The position numbers were made by a program, and so were the translations under genes. A DNA stretch of 64,000 nucleotides from Streptomyces lacrimifluminis. Its GTDB lineage: Bacteria; Actinomycetota; Actinomycetes; Streptomycetales; Streptomycetaceae. The DNA is taken from NCBI RefSeq assembly GCF_014646095.1, contig NZ_BMMU01000003.1, forward strand, positions 124,001 through 188,000, written 5' to 3'. Shown here one piece after another: positions 9,514 through 19,844 of the stretch. The notes beneath the pieces are model-generated. The model did no database searches, was not told the DNA's origin, and saw nothing but the letters and a program-made list of their open reading frames with translations. Position 1 is the stretch's first letter. Every line of letters begins with the position of its first letter.

Positions 9514-12182
9514 TTGGCCGTTTCCGCCACAAGGCGCTCGACGGCGTCGGCGGCCTCGCCGACGGCGGCCGGGTTCTGGCCACCGCCCTGGGCGACGTCC
9601 GGCTTGCCGCCACCGCCGCCACCGAGGGTCTTGGCGGCCGTGCGAACCAGGTCGCCCGCCTTGAGACCGCGCTCACGGGCGGCCTCGTTCGTGGCGATGA
9701 CCGTCAGCGGCTTGCCGTTGGCCGTGGTGAAGAGGGCCACGACGACGGCCCGGCCGCCCTGGATGCGGCCGCGTACGTCGAGCACCAGCTTGCGCAGGTC
9801 GTCGGCGCTCGTGCCGTCCGGCACCCGACCGGTGACCAGGGCGACACCGTTGACGTCCTTGGCGCCCTGGGCGAGACCGGCGGCCGCCTGGAGAACCTTC
9901 TCCGCGCGGAACTTCTCGATCTCCTTCTCGGCGTCCTTCAGCTTGCCGAGCATGGCGGAGACCTTCTCCGGAAGCTCCTCCGGGCGGCCCTTGACCAGCT
10001 CCTGGAGCTGGGCGACGACCGTGTGCTCCCGGGCCAGGAAGTTGTAGGCGTCCACGCCGACCAGGGCCTCGATACGCCGGACACCCGAACCGATGGACGA
10101 CTCACCGAGCAGCTTGACCAGGCCGAGCTGAGCGGTGTTGTGGACGTGCGTGCCGCCGCACAGTTCCTTGGAGAAGTCGCCGATCGTCACGACGCGGACG
10201 CGCTCGCCGTACTTCTCGCCGAACTCGGCGATGGCGCCCTGCTTCTTGGCCTCGTCGAGGCTGAGGATCTCGGCGTGCACGTCCAGGTCGCGCGCGAGCA
10301 CCTCGTTGATCTGCTGCTCGACGTCGGTCATCACGGCCGTCGGGACGGCGGACGGGGAGCCGAAGTCGAAGCGGAACCGGCCGGGCTGGTTCTCGGAACC
10401 GGCCTGGGCGGCCGTCGGGCCGAGGGCGTCGCGCAGGGCCTGGTGGGTGAGGTGGGTGGCCGAGTGGGCGCGGGCGATGGCCTTGCGGCGGCGCACGTCG
10501 ATGGCGGCCTGGGCCTTGGCCCCGACGGTCACCTCGCCGACCTGGACGACGCCCTTGTGGACGTACACGCCGGGAACCGGCTTCTGGCAGTCGCGGATCT
10601 CGATGACGGCACCGGTGTCGATCCTGATGCGGCCGGTGTCGCCGATCTGGCCGCCGCCCTCGGCGTAGAACGGGGTGCGGTCGAGGACGATCTCGACCTC
10701 GTCGCCCTCGGTGGCGGCCGGGGAGGAGACCCCGTCGACGAGGATGCCGACGACCGTCGACTCGCCCTCGGTACGGTCGTATCCGACGAACTCGGTCTCA
10801 CCGGCGGCGTCGGCGATCTCGCGGTAGGCGCCCATGTCGGCGTGGCCGGTCTTCTTGGCCTTGGCGTCGGCCTTGGCGCGGTCCCGCTGCTCCGTCATCA
10901 GGCGCCGGAAGCCGTCCTCGTCCACGGAAAGGCCCTGTTCGGCGGCCATTTCGAGGGTGAGGTCGATCGGGAAGCCCCAGGTGTCGTGGAGCAGGAAGGC
11001 CTTGTCGCCGGCGAGGACCTGGCCGCCGGCGGCCTTGGTCTCCGTGACGGCGGTGTCGAGGATGTTGGTGCCGCCCTTGAGGGCCTTGAGGAAGGCGGCC
11101 TCCTCGGCGAGGGCCACGGTCTCGATGCGCTTGCGGTCGGTGACGAGTTCCGGGTACTGCTGGCCCATCATCGCGATCACGACGTCGATGAGGTCCTGGA
11201 CCACCGGGCCGGTGGCACCCAGCAGACGCATGTTGCGGATGGCGCGGCGCATGATGCGGCGCAGAACGTAGCCGCGGCCCTCGTTGCCGGGCGAGACGCC
11301 GTCGCCGATGAGCATCACGGACGTGCGCATGTGGTCGGTGACCACGCGCAGGGACACGTCCGAGGCGTGGGCGTCGCCGTAGCGGACGCCGGTCAGCTCG
11401 GTGGCCTTGTCGATGACGGCCATGGAGGTGTCGATCTCGTACATGTTCTGCACGCCCTGCAGAATCATGGCGAGCCGCTCCAGGCCGAGGCCCGTGTCGA
11501 TGTTCTTGCTCGGCAGGTCGCCGAGGATCTCGAAGTCCTCCTTCGAGGTGCCCTCGCCCCGCTCGTACTGCATGAAGACGAGGTTCCAGATCTCCACGTA
11601 CCGCTCGTCGTTGACGGCCGGGCCGCCCTCGACGCCGAACTCGGGTCCGCGGTCGTAGTTGATCTCGGAGCAGGGTCCGCAGGGCCCGGGGACGCCCATG
11701 GACCAGTAGTTGTCCTTCTTGCCGAGGCGCTGGATGCGCTCGGCCGGGACGCCGATCTTTTCGCGCCAGATCGTCTCGGCCTCGTCGTCGTCCAGGTAGA
11801 CCGTGATCCACAGACGCTCCGGGTCGAGCCCGTAACCGCCCTTGTCCTGGGGCGAGGTGAGCAGCTCCCAGGCGTAGGTGATGGCGCCTTCCTTGAAGTA
11901 GTCGCCGAAGGAGAAGTTGCCGCACATCTGGAAGAACGTGCCGTGCCGGGTGGTCTTGCCGACCTCTTCGATGTCGGGCGTGCGGACGCACTTCTGCACG
12001 CTGGTGGCGCGCGACCACGGCGGCTTGACCTCACCGAGGAAGTAGGGCTTGAAGGGGACCATGCCGGCCGGGACCAGGAGCAGAGTCGGGTCGTCCGCGA
12101 TGAGCGACGCCGAAGGGACGACGGTGTGCCCGCGCTCCTCGTAGAAGCTCAACCAGCGGCGACGAATCTCGGCCGACTCCAT
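9510..12182 (-). CDS. alaS: Alanyl-tRNA synthetase
   Basis: 890 residues, full length. The class II catalytic core starts with [20 protein letters not shown]. The editing domain carries the zinc motifs HSATHLTH and CGGTHVH. The C-terminal DHHA1 part has [15 protein letters not shown]. It charges tRNA-Ala and clears mischarged Ser/Gly. The ATG start overlaps the stop of the small membrane gene upstream as ATGA, and its stop overlaps ruvX as GTGA. No T-box-like leader is possible because the start sits inside the operon. Confidence 0.98.
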   Translation of the reverse strand: MESAEIRRRWLSFYEERGHTVVPSASLIADDPTLLLVPAGMVPFKPYFLGEVKPPWSRATSVQKCVRTPDIEEVGKTTRHGTFFQMCGNFSFGDYFKEGAITYAWELLTSPQDKGGYGLDPERLWITVYLDDDEAETIWREKIGVPAERIQRLGKKDNYWSMGVPGPCGPCSEINYDRGPEFGVEGGPAVNDERYVEIWNLVFMQYERGEGTSKEDFEILGDLPSKNIDTGLGLERLAMILQGVQNMYEIDTSMAVIDKATELTGVRYGDAHASDVSLRVVTDHMRTSVMLIGDGVSPGNEGRGYVLRRIMRRAIRNMRLLGATGPVVQDLIDVVIAMMGQQYPELVTDRKRIETVALAEEAAFLKALKGGTNILDTAVTETKAAGGQVLAGDKAFLLHDTWGFPIDLTLEMAAEQGLSVDEDGFRRLMTEQRDRAKADAKAKKTGHADMGAYREIADAAGETEFVGYDRTEGESTVVGILVDGVSSPAATEGDEVEIVLDRTPFYAEGGGQIGDTGRIRIDTGAVIEIRDCQKPVPGVYVHKGVVQVGEVTVGAKAQAAIDVRRRKAIARAHSATHLTHQALRDALGPTAAQAGSENQPGRFRFDFGSPSAVPTAVMTDVEQQINEVLARDLDVHAEILSLDEAKKQGAIAEFGEKYGERVRVVTIGDFSKELCGGTHVHNTAQLGLVKLLGESSIGSGVRRIEALVGVDAYNFLAREHTVVAQLQELVKGRPEELPEKVSAMLGKLKDAEKEIEKFRAEKVLQAAAGLAQGAKDVNGVALVTGRVPDGTSADDLRKLVLDVRGRIQGGRAVVVALFTTANGKPLTVIATNEAARERGLKAGDLVRTAAKTLGGGGGGKPDVAQGGGQNPAAVGEAADAVERLVAETAK

Positions 12183-12541
12183 CAGTGGTCCTCATTCCGG
12201 TTGTACGAGTGCTTGTTGTCCAGCATCCCGTAGTGCTTCTCATCGTGCTTCTGGTTTTCGGGCCCGCGGTCGAGGGCGGCGAACCGCCGCTGCGGGGGCA
12301 GGCCGCGGCCCGGGGATTCGGCGATCCCGAGGGCCTCGCCCAGCTCGGCCTCGCGCTGGGCCATCCCGGCCCGCACGTCGAGGGCGAACTCCTTGACGCG
12401 GTGGCCGGCTTCGATCGCCTTGTTGGCGGCCTGCGCGGCCAGGTGCTCGGGGGTCAGCTGCCGGATCTTGCGGTTGACCTTGGTGGTGGCCCACACACCG
12501 GCCGCGGCGCCCGCGGTGAACCAGAACGTACGGCGGAACAT
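12182..12541 (-). CDS. Small alaS-linked membrane-associated protein, DUF6167-like
   Basis: 119 residues from an ATG at 12541. The N-terminus [20 protein letters not shown] is a single short hydrophobic helix. A basic, partly helical stretch rich in Ala/Glu (about 25-75) and a charged tail ending in HSYNRNEDH follow. Proteins of this size and pattern sit directly upstream of alaS in many streptomycetes, but I do not know a function; the family number is from memory and should be checked. It is coupled to alaS through ATGA and lies eight bases after the DUF948 gene. Confidence 0.75.
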   Translation of the reverse strand: MFRRTFWFTAGAAAGVWATTKVNRKIRQLTPEHLAAQAANKAIEAGHRVKEFALDVRAGMAQREAELGEALGIAESPGRGLPPQRRFAALDRGPENQKHDEKHYGMLDNKHSYNRNEDH

Positions 12542-12549
12542 GACGGGGT

Positions 12550-12996
12550 TCAGCCCTTCTGCCTGCGGCGCTTTTGGCCCTTCGGGGCCCGTACCGTGCG
12601 ACCGACGATGACCGTGCGCCGGGCCCGCTCGGGCTCGGGCACCTCGTCGGCCCTGTTGCGGCTCATCGCCCGGCGTACGCCGTATCCGAACGCGGCGACC
12701 TTGACGAGCGGGCCGCCGAAGGTCGAGGCGACGGTGGTGGACAGCGCCGACGCGTTGGAGGTGACCTCCTGGACGTCGGTCGCGATGGCGTCCACCCGGT
12801 CGATCTGTGTCTGCGCGGAGCGCACGGCCTGGGAGGCGTCGGCCAGCAGCGGCACCGCCTGTTCCGTCACCTCCGCGACCAGCTTGGTGGTCGCCCTGAG
12901 CGTCTGGGCCAGCCTCACCAGCGCCACGGCGAGGAAGGAGACCAGGATCGCCCAGAAGACGGCCACCAGGATCCCGGCAACCTCTCCACCGGTCAC
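12550..12996 (-). CDS. DUF948 family membrane protein
   Basis: 148 residues from a GTG at 12996. One N-terminal transmembrane helix (GILVAVFWAILVSFLAVALV) is followed by a long amphipathic helical region (about 30-100) like that of DUF948 proteins, which often resemble chemoreceptor helices. The last 40 residues are very basic (PKGQKRRRQKG). It is the first gene of the unit with the 119-residue protein, alaS and ruvX. Function is unknown. A structural role at the membrane is inferred only from topology. Confidence 0.75.
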   Translation of the reverse strand: MTGGEVAGILVAVFWAILVSFLAVALVRLAQTLRATTKLVAEVTEQAVPLLADASQAVRSAQTQIDRVDAIATDVQEVTSNASALSTTVASTFGGPLVKVAAFGYGVRRAMSRNRADEVPEPERARRTVIVGRTVRAPKGQKRRRQKG

Positions 12997-13175
12997 ACCG
13001 CACCGCTCTCTGCGCTCGTAGATCGACTGAGTTCTGGGGGTACTTCACTTGGGTTTGGATACTTCGAAAGTCGCCCCCGACCCTATCGCGCCGGAGGTGG
13101 CTCTCCGTACCCGGACGGGGCCTGCCGGGGCGGCGGTGGGACACGGCCGAGGCCGTATGCGAAAGCCCGCCGCTC

Positions 13176-13195
13176 CCCCGCCGGCGAGGGCGGGG
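13176..13195 (-). terminator. Candidate terminator after rpsD
   Basis: CCCCGCC (13176-13182) pairs with GGCGGGG (13189-13195) across a six-base loop, 54 bases beyond the rpsD stop. On the minus strand there is no long T tract, as is common for Streptomyces terminators. The rest of 12997-13248 holds no gene I can see. Confidence 0.4.
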
Positions 13196-13248
13196 AAACG
13201 ACGGGCCAGGGCGCGAAGCCGGTGGTACCAGGTACTACAGCCGCTGGA

Positions 13249-13863
13249 TCAGCGGGCGTAGTACTCGACGACGAGCTGCTCGTCGCAGATCACCGGGATT
13301 TCCTTGCGGTTCGGCTCGCGGTCCAGGCGGAAGGCCAGGGCGCCGAGGTTCACCTGCAGGTAGCGCGGGGTCTCGCCGTCGGGGGCGAAGCCACCGGCGC
13401 GGGCGACCTCGAACAGCGTCTTGCTGCGGCTGCGCTCGCGGACCATCACGACGTCGTCGGGACGGACACGGAACGACGGCTTGTCGACCTTCTGGCCGTT
13501 GACCTCGATGTGGCCGTGGACGACCATCTGGCGGGCCTGGTAGATCGTGCGGGCGATGCCCGAACGCAGAACCAGGGCGTCGAGACGACGCTCCAGCTCG
13601 ATGACCAGGGCCTCACCGGTCTTGCCCTGCGTCTTGGCGGCACGCTCGTAGGCGCGGACGAGCTGACGCTCGGACACGTCGTACTGCGCGCGCAGACGCT
13701 GCTTCTCCAGCAGACGGACCTTGTAGTCCGAGTTCTGCTTGCGGCCACGACCGTGCTCGCCCGGCGGGTAGGGGCGGGCCTCGAAGTACTTGACGGCCTT
13801 CGGGGTCAGCGCGATGCCGAGGGCACGCGACTTCTTGACCTTGGGGCGGGGCTGGTTAGCCAC
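13249..13863 (-). CDS. rpsD: 30S ribosomal protein S4, zinc-independent form
   Basis: 204 residues starting at GTG ([15 protein letters not shown]), with a purine-rich ribosome site GAGGAAAAGG upstream. S4 starts 30S assembly on 16S rRNA. The S4 RNA-binding domain spans about 95-160 ([20 protein letters not shown]). The N-terminus lacks the Cys cluster of zinc-binding S4 proteins; the only cysteine is near the end. The gene stands alone rather than with rpsM-rpsK-rpoA, and has a leader of up to 300 bases. Confidence 0.97.
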   Translation of the reverse strand: MANQPRPKVKKSRALGIALTPKAVKYFEARPYPPGEHGRGRKQNSDYKVRLLEKQRLRAQYDVSERQLVRAYERAAKTQGKTGEALVIELERRLDALVLRSGIARTIYQARQMVVHGHIEVNGQKVDKPSFRVRPDDVVMVRERSRSKTLFEVARAGGFAPDGETPRYLQVNLGALAFRLDREPNRKEIPVICDEQLVVEYYAR

Positions 13864-14162
13864 TTCTTTTCCTTTTCCTCTTCGGCTGCCTCAGGGTTAC
13901 GGGAGGTCGCATCCGCAGCCGGGGATTCCCGGCAGGTCCACGAGGGACTTGCCAGGCAGCCGTTCCCCTGTGCTGGGCACATACGTGCAGCACACGAACG
14001 GCCCACCGACCGTTCCCGGAACCCGGGTGGTGGTGGGCTGCCCGCGACACCTACGAAGGTGCGCGACGCTCCTGGATCAGAAGATCCGGCTGGTTGTCCC
14101 GCCTGAGGCGCCGGCCGAAGCCGGACACGGGACGCAGCACTGCGCAGGATTCTACAGCGTGC
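13864..14162 (-). promoter_or_regulatory. rpsD upstream region / leader
   Basis: No gene is visible between rpsD and the downstream end of rarA. On the minus strand the stretch contains several short hairpins, such as TGTGCTGCACGTATGTGCCCAGCACA and TTCCGGGAACGG-type pairs, plus the rpsD ribosome site. Because S4 often regulates its own mRNA, an autoregulatory leader is possible, but I see no match to a known leader. Confidence 0.3.
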
Positions 14163-15518
14163 TCAGGACCGCTTGCGACCGAGGTGTCTTCTGGTCCACT
14201 CGACCGCGTCCGCGTACCGGGCCTCGGCTCCGTGCCGGGTCGGTTCGTAGTACGTGCGGTTCTTGAGCTCCTCCGGGGCGTACTGCTGCTCGGCGATTCC
14301 CTCCGGCAGGTCGTGCGGGTACACGTACCCCTGCGCGTGGCCGAGCTTGGCGGCGCCCTTGTAGTGCCCGTCGCGCAGGTGCATCGGCACGGGTCCCGCA
14401 TGGCCCTTGCGTACGTCCTCCATGGCGGCGCCGATCGCGGTGGTCGCGGCGTTGGACTTGGGGGCCAGGGCGAGGGCGATGGTGGCGTGACTGAGGGTGA
14501 GGGCGGCCTCCGGGAAGCCGATCATGGCGACGGCCTGCGCGGCGGCGACGGCTATGGGCAGGGCGTTCGGATCGGCGAGGCCGATGTCCTCGCTGGCGGA
14601 GATCATCAGACGGCGGGCGATGAAGCGGGGGTCCTCGCCGGCCTCGATCATGCGGGCGAGGTAGTGCAGGGCCGCGTCGACGTCGGAGCCCCGGATGGAC
14701 TTGATGAGGGCGCTGGCCACGTCGTAGTGCTGGTCGCCGTCCCGGTCGTACTTCACGGCCGCCCGGTCGACCGTCTCCTCCAGGGTCTGGAGGGTGATGT
14801 CCGCGTCGCCCTTGTCGAGCGCGGCTCCGGCGGCGGCCTCCAGGGCGGTCAGGGCACGGCGGGCGTCTCCGCCGGCGATCCGCAGCAGGTGTTCCTCGGC
14901 GTCCCCGGGGAGCGTGACGGCGCTCTTGAGACCACGCTCGTCGGCGACCGCGCGGCGCAGCAGGCTGCGCAGATCGTCGTCGGTGAGGGGTTCGAGGGTG
15001 AGGAGGAGGGAGCGGGAGAGGAGGGGCGAGATGATGGAGAAGTACGGGTTCTCCGTGGTTGCCGCGATCAGGGTCACCCAGCGGTTCTCGACAGCGGGGA
15101 GCAGGGAGTCCTGCTGGGCCTTGCTGAAGCGGTGGATCTCGTCGAGGAAGAGGACGGTCTCCTTGCCGAAGCCACCGGTGGCACGGCGGGCCCCGTCGAT
15201 GACCGCGCGGACCTCCTTGACGCCCGCGGTGATCGCCGACAGCTCGACGAAGCGCTTGTCGGTGGCCTTCGACACGACGTACGCCAGGGTGGTCTTGCCG
15301 GTGCCGGGCGGGCCCCAGAGGATCACGGACGACGGTCCGGCCGGTCCGCCCTCGCTCTCGCCGACGAGTCGGCGCAGCGGCGATCCCGGCTTCAGCAGAT
15401 GCTGCTGGCCCACGACCTCGTCGAGGACACGCGGGCGCATCCGCACGGCCAGGGGACTTCCGGACGGGTCCTTCTCCTGGCGTGCTTCGGCTGCGGCGGT
15501 GAACAGGTCGGGCTCCAC
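14163..15518 (-). CDS. rarA: Replication-associated recombination AAA+ ATPase RarA (MgsA-like)
   Basis: 451 residues from a GTG at 15518 ([19 protein letters not shown]). The AAA+ core has Walker [11 protein letters not shown] and Walker [10 protein letters not shown], with the [17 protein letters not shown] lead-in found in RarA/clamp-loader relatives. The C-terminal tetramerisation part includes [20 protein letters not shown] and [18 protein letters not shown]. RarA acts at stalled replication forks. An upstream in-frame ATG would add 21 residues encoded by the hairpin at 15533, so the GTG is preferred. The C-terminus RRHLGRKRS is basic. Confidence 0.95.
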   Translation of the reverse strand: MEPDLFTAAAEARQEKDPSGSPLAVRMRPRVLDEVVGQQHLLKPGSPLRRLVGESEGGPAGPSSVILWGPPGTGKTTLAYVVSKATDKRFVELSAITAGVKEVRAVIDGARRATGGFGKETVLFLDEIHRFSKAQQDSLLPAVENRWVTLIAATTENPYFSIISPLLSRSLLLTLEPLTDDDLRSLLRRAVADERGLKSAVTLPGDAEEHLLRIAGGDARRALTALEAAAGAALDKGDADITLQTLEETVDRAAVKYDRDGDQHYDVASALIKSIRGSDVDAALHYLARMIEAGEDPRFIARRLMISASEDIGLADPNALPIAVAAAQAVAMIGFPEAALTLSHATIALALAPKSNAATTAIGAAMEDVRKGHAGPVPMHLRDGHYKGAAKLGHAQGYVYPHDLPEGIAEQQYAPEELKNRTYYEPTRHGAEARYADAVEWTRRHLGRKRS

Positions 15519-15532
15519 GCTGAAAACCCTAC

Positions 15533-15557
15533 CTGGGGGTCCGGGGGTGTCCCCCAG
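15533..15557. repeat. GGGGGTCCGGGGG hairpin motif, copy 1
   Basis: CTGGGGG (15533-15539) pairs with CCCCCAG (15551-15557) around TCCGGGGGTGT. It lies about 15 bases upstream of the rarA start. Nearly the same sequence occurs at 29278-29303, upstream of ruvB. Confidence 0.6.
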
Positions 15558-15594
15558 AAGGCTCAGTACCGCACTGATCATGCCTGCGGCGCCG

Positions 15595-16254
15595 TCAGCT
15601 GGTCCAGAACTCCCACCAGCGGGTCAGGACCAGCATCCCGATGATGCCGATGTGCAGGACCGGCACGACCCAGGTGAACTCGCCGAAGAAGCTCCTGAGC
15701 CACTTCGGCGCGGGGATGAACCCGTTCCTGACGTTGAACGAGGTCACGTACCAGAACATGATGATCGTCGCGACCCAGGCCAGGGAGCACCACAGGCACA
15801 GCGCGTTGATCCGGTACAGGGACTGGAACTGCAGCCAGGTGCAGAATCCGACGCCGAACAGGGTCCCCGCGTTGAAGGTGAGCCAGTACCAGCGCGGGAA
15901 ACGGGCCCGGCCGAGGAGGCTCATGCCGACGCAGATGACGATGCCGTAGGCGACGAGGCCGAGCATCGGGTTGGGGAACCCGAAGGCGGCGGCCTGCTTG
16001 CTCTCCATCACGCTGCCGCAGGACACGACGGGGTTGAGGCTGCAGCCGGGGGTGAACGTCTTGCCCTCGACCTTGGCTTCCAGCAGCTTGAACTTGTCGA
16101 TCGTGATGACCCACGCCGCGAGCAGGCCGGCCGCGCCGGTGAGCAGCAGCATCACGGCGAACGCACGACTTCCGCCCACGGAACGGGATGCCTCGGCGGG
16201 GGGCTCGGGCCGGTCGGTGGAGACACCGTCCTTCATCACTGTCGTCTTGGTCAT
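15595..16254 (-). CDS. Vitamin K epoxide reductase (VKOR) family membrane protein
   Basis: 219 residues from an ATG at 16254; a GTG one codon earlier is also possible. Five hydrophobic segments are visible. The loop cysteines are in [14 protein letters not shown] and the active-site pair is CLWC near residue 150. Bacterial VKOR re-oxidises DsbA-like proteins and passes electrons to quinone. The gene ends about 77 bases after rarA begins upstream and is not obviously in an operon. A DsbA-like gene lies at 60814 but lacks a signal peptide, so a direct pairing is not shown. Confidence 0.92.
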   Translation of the reverse strand: MTKTTVMKDGVSTDRPEPPAEASRSVGGSRAFAVMLLLTGAAGLLAAWVITIDKFKLLEAKVEGKTFTPGCSLNPVVSCGSVMESKQAAAFGFPNPMLGLVAYGIVICVGMSLLGRARFPRWYWLTFNAGTLFGVGFCTWLQFQSLYRINALCLWCSLAWVATIIMFWYVTSFNVRNGFIPAPKWLRSFFGEFTWVVPVLHIGIIGMLVLTRWWEFWTS

Positions 16255-16319
16255 CACGCCGTTCCGTTGCTTCGAGAGGGGGGTTGGCGGGCACGGTCAT
16301 TGTGCCGCACACGGGCGCG

Positions 16320-16339
16320 TGTCCACCGTTCGGTGGACA
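16320..16339. promoter_or_regulatory. Perfect palindrome upstream of the VKOR gene
   Basis: TGTCCACCG TT CGGTGGACA is a 9-bp perfect inverted repeat with a two-base centre, 63 bases upstream of the VKOR start. Its size and symmetry suit a dimeric repressor site. It could also be a short hairpin in the leader. No regulator gene is adjacent. The rest of 16258-16508 holds no gene I can see. Confidence 0.4.
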
Positions 16340-16508
16340 TAAGCAGGTGCGCGCGGCCGTCCCTGTGGGCCCGGCTCGGGACGAGGCTCGACGGCATGAA
16401 TGCCTGCTGGGCCCCGGCCCCGGGACGGCGGCGAGGGCACACGTGTCGGAAATCGTCCGGGGGGGACGAATCAGCACGCGCCGAGTTGACGCTGCACGAA
16501 CCGCACAC

Positions 16509-16699
16509 TTCACCCCCGCCGCCCTTACCCGTCCCGTCCCTGGGGGCCTGCGACCCCCAGACCCCCGCTTCGGCCCTGAAGGGGCCTCGTCCTCAAACGC
16601 CGGACGGGCTGGTATGTCAGCCCCTCCGGCGTTTGAGGAGCGGGGGTTCGGGGGCGCGGAGCCCCCGAGGATGGGACGGGTAAGGGCGGCGGGGGCGAA
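16509..16699. repeat. Dispersed palindromic repeat, head-to-head double copy
   Basis: A left arm (16509-16611) and a right arm (16618-16699) are near-complete inverted copies of one another around a GTATGT centre. Both arms carry the CCCCCGCCGCCC block, the TTACCCGTCCC block, a GGGGGC stem, ACCCCCGCT, and CCTCAAACGCCGG. The left arm has an extra CGGCCCTGAAGGGGCCTCGT segment absent from the right. The structure fills the gap between VKOR and the hisS stop at 16715. It could fold into a very large cruciform or RNA hairpin and end hisS transcription. Confidence 0.85.
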
Positions 16700-16714
16700 G
16701 GACACCCCGGCGCC

Positions 16715-17977
16715 TCAGCCCAGCCGCGATTCCAGTTCCGCCACGATCTCGTTCACGCCGATCGCCGTCTGCTCCCCGGACGCCATGTCCTTCAGCTGGA
16801 CCACACCCTCCGCGAGGTCCCGCTCACCGGCGACGATCGTGTAACGCGCCCCACTCCGGTTCGCGTTCTTCATCGCCCCCTTCAAGCCCTTCGCCCCGTA
16901 CGAGAAGTCCGCCGCGACCCCCACTTTGCGCAACTCCGTGACCTTCGCGAACAGCACCCGGCGAGCCTCCTCGCCCAGCGGCACCGCGAACACACTTGTC
17001 GCGGACGGGAGTTCGAGCTCGACCCCCTCTGCCTCAAGAGCCAGCACCGTACGGTCGACGCCCAGCGCCCAGCCCACGGACGGCAGCGCGGGACCGCCGA
17101 GCATCTCGGACAGGCCGTCATAGCGCCCGCCGCCGCCCACCGCGGACTGCGAGCCCAGTCCGTCGTGGACGAACTCGAAGGTCGTACGGGTGTAGTAGTC
17201 GAGGCCGCGGACCAGCTTCGGGTCGTCCTCGAAGGCGACGCCCGCCTCGGTGATCAGCTCGCGGACCTCCTCGTGGTACGCCTTGCAGGCGTCGCAGAGG
17301 TAGTCCCGCAGCAGGGGCGCCCCCACCAGTTGCTTCTGGACGTCGTCCCGCTTGTCGTCCAGTACGCGCAGCGGGTTGATGTCGGCCCGGCGCAGCGTCT
17401 CCTCGTCCAGGTCGAGGCCCCGGAGGAAGTCCTGCAGCGCGGCCCGGTAGACCGGACGGCACTCCTTGTCGCCCAGCGAGTTCAGCAGGATGCGGAAGTT
17501 CCGCAGGCCCAGCGTCCGGTACGCCTGGTCCGCCAGGATGATCAGCTCGGCGTCGAGCGCGGGATCCTCCGCGCCGATCGCCTCCGCGCCCACCTGCGAG
17601 AAGTGGCGGTAGCGGCCCTTCTGGGGGCGCTCGTAGCGGTAGTACGAGCCCGAGTACCAGAGCTTGACCGGGAGGTTGCCCAGCTTGTGGAGGTTGGCCT
17701 CCAGCGCCGCGCGCAGGACCGACGCCGTGCCCTCGGGGCGCAGGGCCAGCCTGTCTCCGCCCTTGGTCTCGAAGGCGTACATCTCCTTCGTCACGATGTC
17801 CGTCGACTCTCCGACGCCCCGGGCGAACAGTTCGACGTTCTCGAAGCCGGGTGTCTCGATGTAGCCGTAGCCGGAGTTGCGCAGCGGGGCCGCGATGGCT
17901 TCCCGCACCGCCAGGAACTTCGCGCTCTCCGGCGGGATCAGGTCGTACGTGCCCTTGGGGGCCTTGAAGGTGCTCAC
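16715..17977 (-). CDS. hisS: Histidyl-tRNA synthetase
   Basis: 420 residues from a GTG at 17977 ([17 protein letters not shown]). It is a class II synthetase charging tRNA-His. Motif 2 is in [18 protein letters not shown]. The HisRS-specific loops are [15 protein letters not shown] and GGGGRYDGL, and motif 3 is in [10 protein letters not shown]. The C-terminal anticodon domain occupies about 325-420. It follows the metallo-hydrolase gene by 13 bases on the same strand. Its stop sits right at the edge of the double repeat. Confidence 0.97.
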   Translation of the reverse strand: MSTFKAPKGTYDLIPPESAKFLAVREAIAAPLRNSGYGYIETPGFENVELFARGVGESTDIVTKEMYAFETKGGDRLALRPEGTASVLRAALEANLHKLGNLPVKLWYSGSYYRYERPQKGRYRHFSQVGAEAIGAEDPALDAELIILADQAYRTLGLRNFRILLNSLGDKECRPVYRAALQDFLRGLDLDEETLRRADINPLRVLDDKRDDVQKQLVGAPLLRDYLCDACKAYHEEVRELITEAGVAFEDDPKLVRGLDYYTRTTFEFVHDGLGSQSAVGGGGRYDGLSEMLGGPALPSVGWALGVDRTVLALEAEGVELELPSATSVFAVPLGEEARRVLFAKVTELRKVGVAADFSYGAKGLKGAMKNANRSGARYTIVAGERDLAEGVVQLKDMASGEQTAIGVNEIVAELESRLG

Positions 17978-17990
17978 GGGAGGTCTCTCG

Positions 17991-18713
17991 TCACATTCCT
18001 CGTCGGTGAGGGGGGTTCGATCCCTCGCCGCGATCTTGAAGGCCGGCCGCCACCTGCCGCAGATACGGGTTGGTGGCGCGCTCCTGGCCGATGGTCGTCT
18101 GGGCGCCGTGGCCGGACAGCACCACGGTCGAGTCGTCGAGCGGCAGGCACACACGGGCCAGCGAGTCGAGCATCTCGGCCATGTCACCGCCGGGGAGGTC
18201 GGTGCGTCCGATGGAGCCGGCGAAGAGCAGGTCGCCCGAGAAGAACACGGACGGGATGTCCGTGGTCTCGGGCATCCTGAACGTCACCGACCCCTTGGTA
18301 TGGCCCGGCGCGTGCGCCACGCTCAGTTCGAGTCCCGCCAGTTCCAGCCGTGCGCCGTCCGTGAGCTCCTTGACGTCGTCCGGCTCCCCGATGGTCAGCT
18401 CGCCCAGCAGCGGCATGCCGATGGAACGGCCGAGCGCCTTCTCCGGGTCGCTCATCATGTAGCGGTCGTCGGGGTGGATCCACGCCGGGACGCCGTGCGC
18501 GCCGCACACCGGGACGACCGAGGCCACATGGTCGAGGTGGCCATGGGTGAGGACGACGGCGACGGGCTTGAGCCGATGCTTCTTCAGCGTCTCCTCGACT
18601 CCCTCGGCGGCCTGGTGGCCCGGGTCGATGATCACGCACTCCTCACCGGCGGCGGGAGCGACGAGATAACAGTTCGTCCCCCAGGCGCCGGCCGGGAACC
18701 CGGCAATGAGCAC
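17991..18713 (-). CDS. Metallo-beta-lactamase fold hydrolase (glyoxalase II-like)
   Basis: 240 residues from a GTG at 18713, with GAAGGA upstream. The metal motif is [10 protein letters not shown] near residue 57. [17 protein letters not shown] and [10 protein letters not shown] supply the remaining histidines and aspartate of a two-metal site. The family includes glyoxalase II and persulfide dioxygenases, but the substrate cannot be told from sequence. It is probably co-transcribed with hisS, a pairing that is common in actinobacteria. Divergent from the cyclophilin gene at 18892; the 178 bases between them should hold both promoters. Confidence 0.9.
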   Translation of the reverse strand: MLIAGFPAGAWGTNCYLVAPAAGEECVIIDPGHQAAEGVEETLKKHRLKPVAVVLTHGHLDHVASVVPVCGAHGVPAWIHPDDRYMMSDPEKALGRSIGMPLLGELTIGEPDDVKELTDGARLELAGLELSVAHAPGHTKGSVTFRMPETTDIPSVFFSGDLLFAGSIGRTDLPGGDMAEMLDSLARVCLPLDDSTVVLSGHGAQTTIGQERATNPYLRQVAAGLQDRGEGSNPPHRRGM

Positions 18714-18891
18714 GATCGTCCTTCGATTTGTGGTGTACGTGGTCGTACGGGGTGGATGGCAGTGCCGCAGAGCCTACCGGCGCTGCCGTTTCCTCAGCGA
18801 ACCCATATACGGTACGGGGCACACGCAGGCGATCGGTACCCAAGACGCACGCGTCCCAGTTGACGTACGAGACGCATGAGGAGAGAACCCG

Positions 18892-19710
18892 GTGGTCACC
18901 CAGGAGCAGCGGCGGCGTCAGCTCGCCCGGGAGAAGTTCTTGCGGCAGCAGCAGCGGCGTACGGCCGCGCGGCGCAAGGCGAACGTGCGCAACTCGGTGA
19001 TCGCGTCGGTCCTCGGCGTGATCGTCGTGGGCAGCGTGCTGTCGTATGCGACCGGGGTCTTCAAGAACGACGACAACAAGTCGAACGCGAGCGCGGAGGT
19101 CACTCCGAGCGCCTCGCCGAGCAAGGCCGCGGACCCCTGCGAGAAGGCGGCCGAGGGGAAGGTGAAGTCGCTGAGCTGGAAGAAGGAGCCGGCGATGACC
19201 ATCGACAAGTCGGCCAAGTACGACATGAAGCTCGCGACGACCTGCGGCGACATCGACATCGCCCTGAAGACGTCCGCGGCCCCGCACACGGTGAACTCGT
19301 TCAACTTCCTCGCGAGCGAGGGCTATCTCGACCACACCAAGTGCCACCGGCTCACCACGAACGGCATCTACGTGCTGCAGTGCGGTGACCCGAAGGGCAC
19401 CGGTATGGGTGGTCCCGGCTACACCCTCCCGGACGAGAACCTGAAGGACAAAACCCTCAAGAACAACATCTACCCGGCGGGCACGATCGCCATGGCCAAC
19501 ACGGGCCAGGCGCACACCGGCGGCAGCCAGTTCTTCCTGGTCTACCAGGACAGTCAACTTCCGCCCAGCTACACACCGTTCGGCACGATCTCCGCGTCGG
19601 GCATGAAGGTCCTGAAGAAGATCGCCGCGGCCGGTGAGGCCACGGGACAGGGTGACGGCGCACCGAACGCGACCGTTGTGATCAACAAGGCGACCGTAAC
19701 GAAATCCTGA
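18892..19710 (+). CDS. Membrane-anchored cyclophilin-type peptidyl-prolyl isomerase
   Basis: 272 residues from a GTG preceded by GAGGAG. A basic N-terminus rich in Arg and Gln (about 1-32) leads into one transmembrane helix (NSVIASVLGVIVVGSVLSY). A Ser/Pro linker and a cyclophilin domain (about 105-272) follow, with the GTGMGGPGY, GTIAMAN and GGSQFFLVY motifs. The enzyme would isomerise Xaa-Pro bonds outside the membrane. The arginine of the usual FHR active-site motif appears here as CHRLTT, so catalysis is likely retained. Confidence 0.93.
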   Translation: MVTQEQRRRQLAREKFLRQQQRRTAARRKANVRNSVIASVLGVIVVGSVLSYATGVFKNDDNKSNASAEVTPSASPSKAADPCEKAAEGKVKSLSWKKEPAMTIDKSAKYDMKLATTCGDIDIALKTSAAPHTVNSFNFLASEGYLDHTKCHRLTTNGIYVLQCGDPKGTGMGGPGYTLPDENLKDKTLKNNIYPAGTIAMANTGQAHTGGSQFFLVYQDSQLPPSYTPFGTISASGMKVLKKIAAAGEATGQGDGAPNATVVINKATVTKS

Positions 19711-19844
19711 CCGCCAACAGCGAAACTTCGGTCGCGCGGGATGCGGACAGCATCCCTGCCGGTCGCCTATGTTGGCCGAGACGAAACTGTGGACGATGCC
19801 CGGGGGTGCAGAGCCCTCCGCAGGCATCATGTGGAGGAGGCGCT

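Noticed and set aside
10023..12233. A 736-residue plus-strand frame over alaS
   Set aside because: It is antisense to the complete alaS and rich in Val/Gly/Asp, the usual antisense signature of GC-rich genes.
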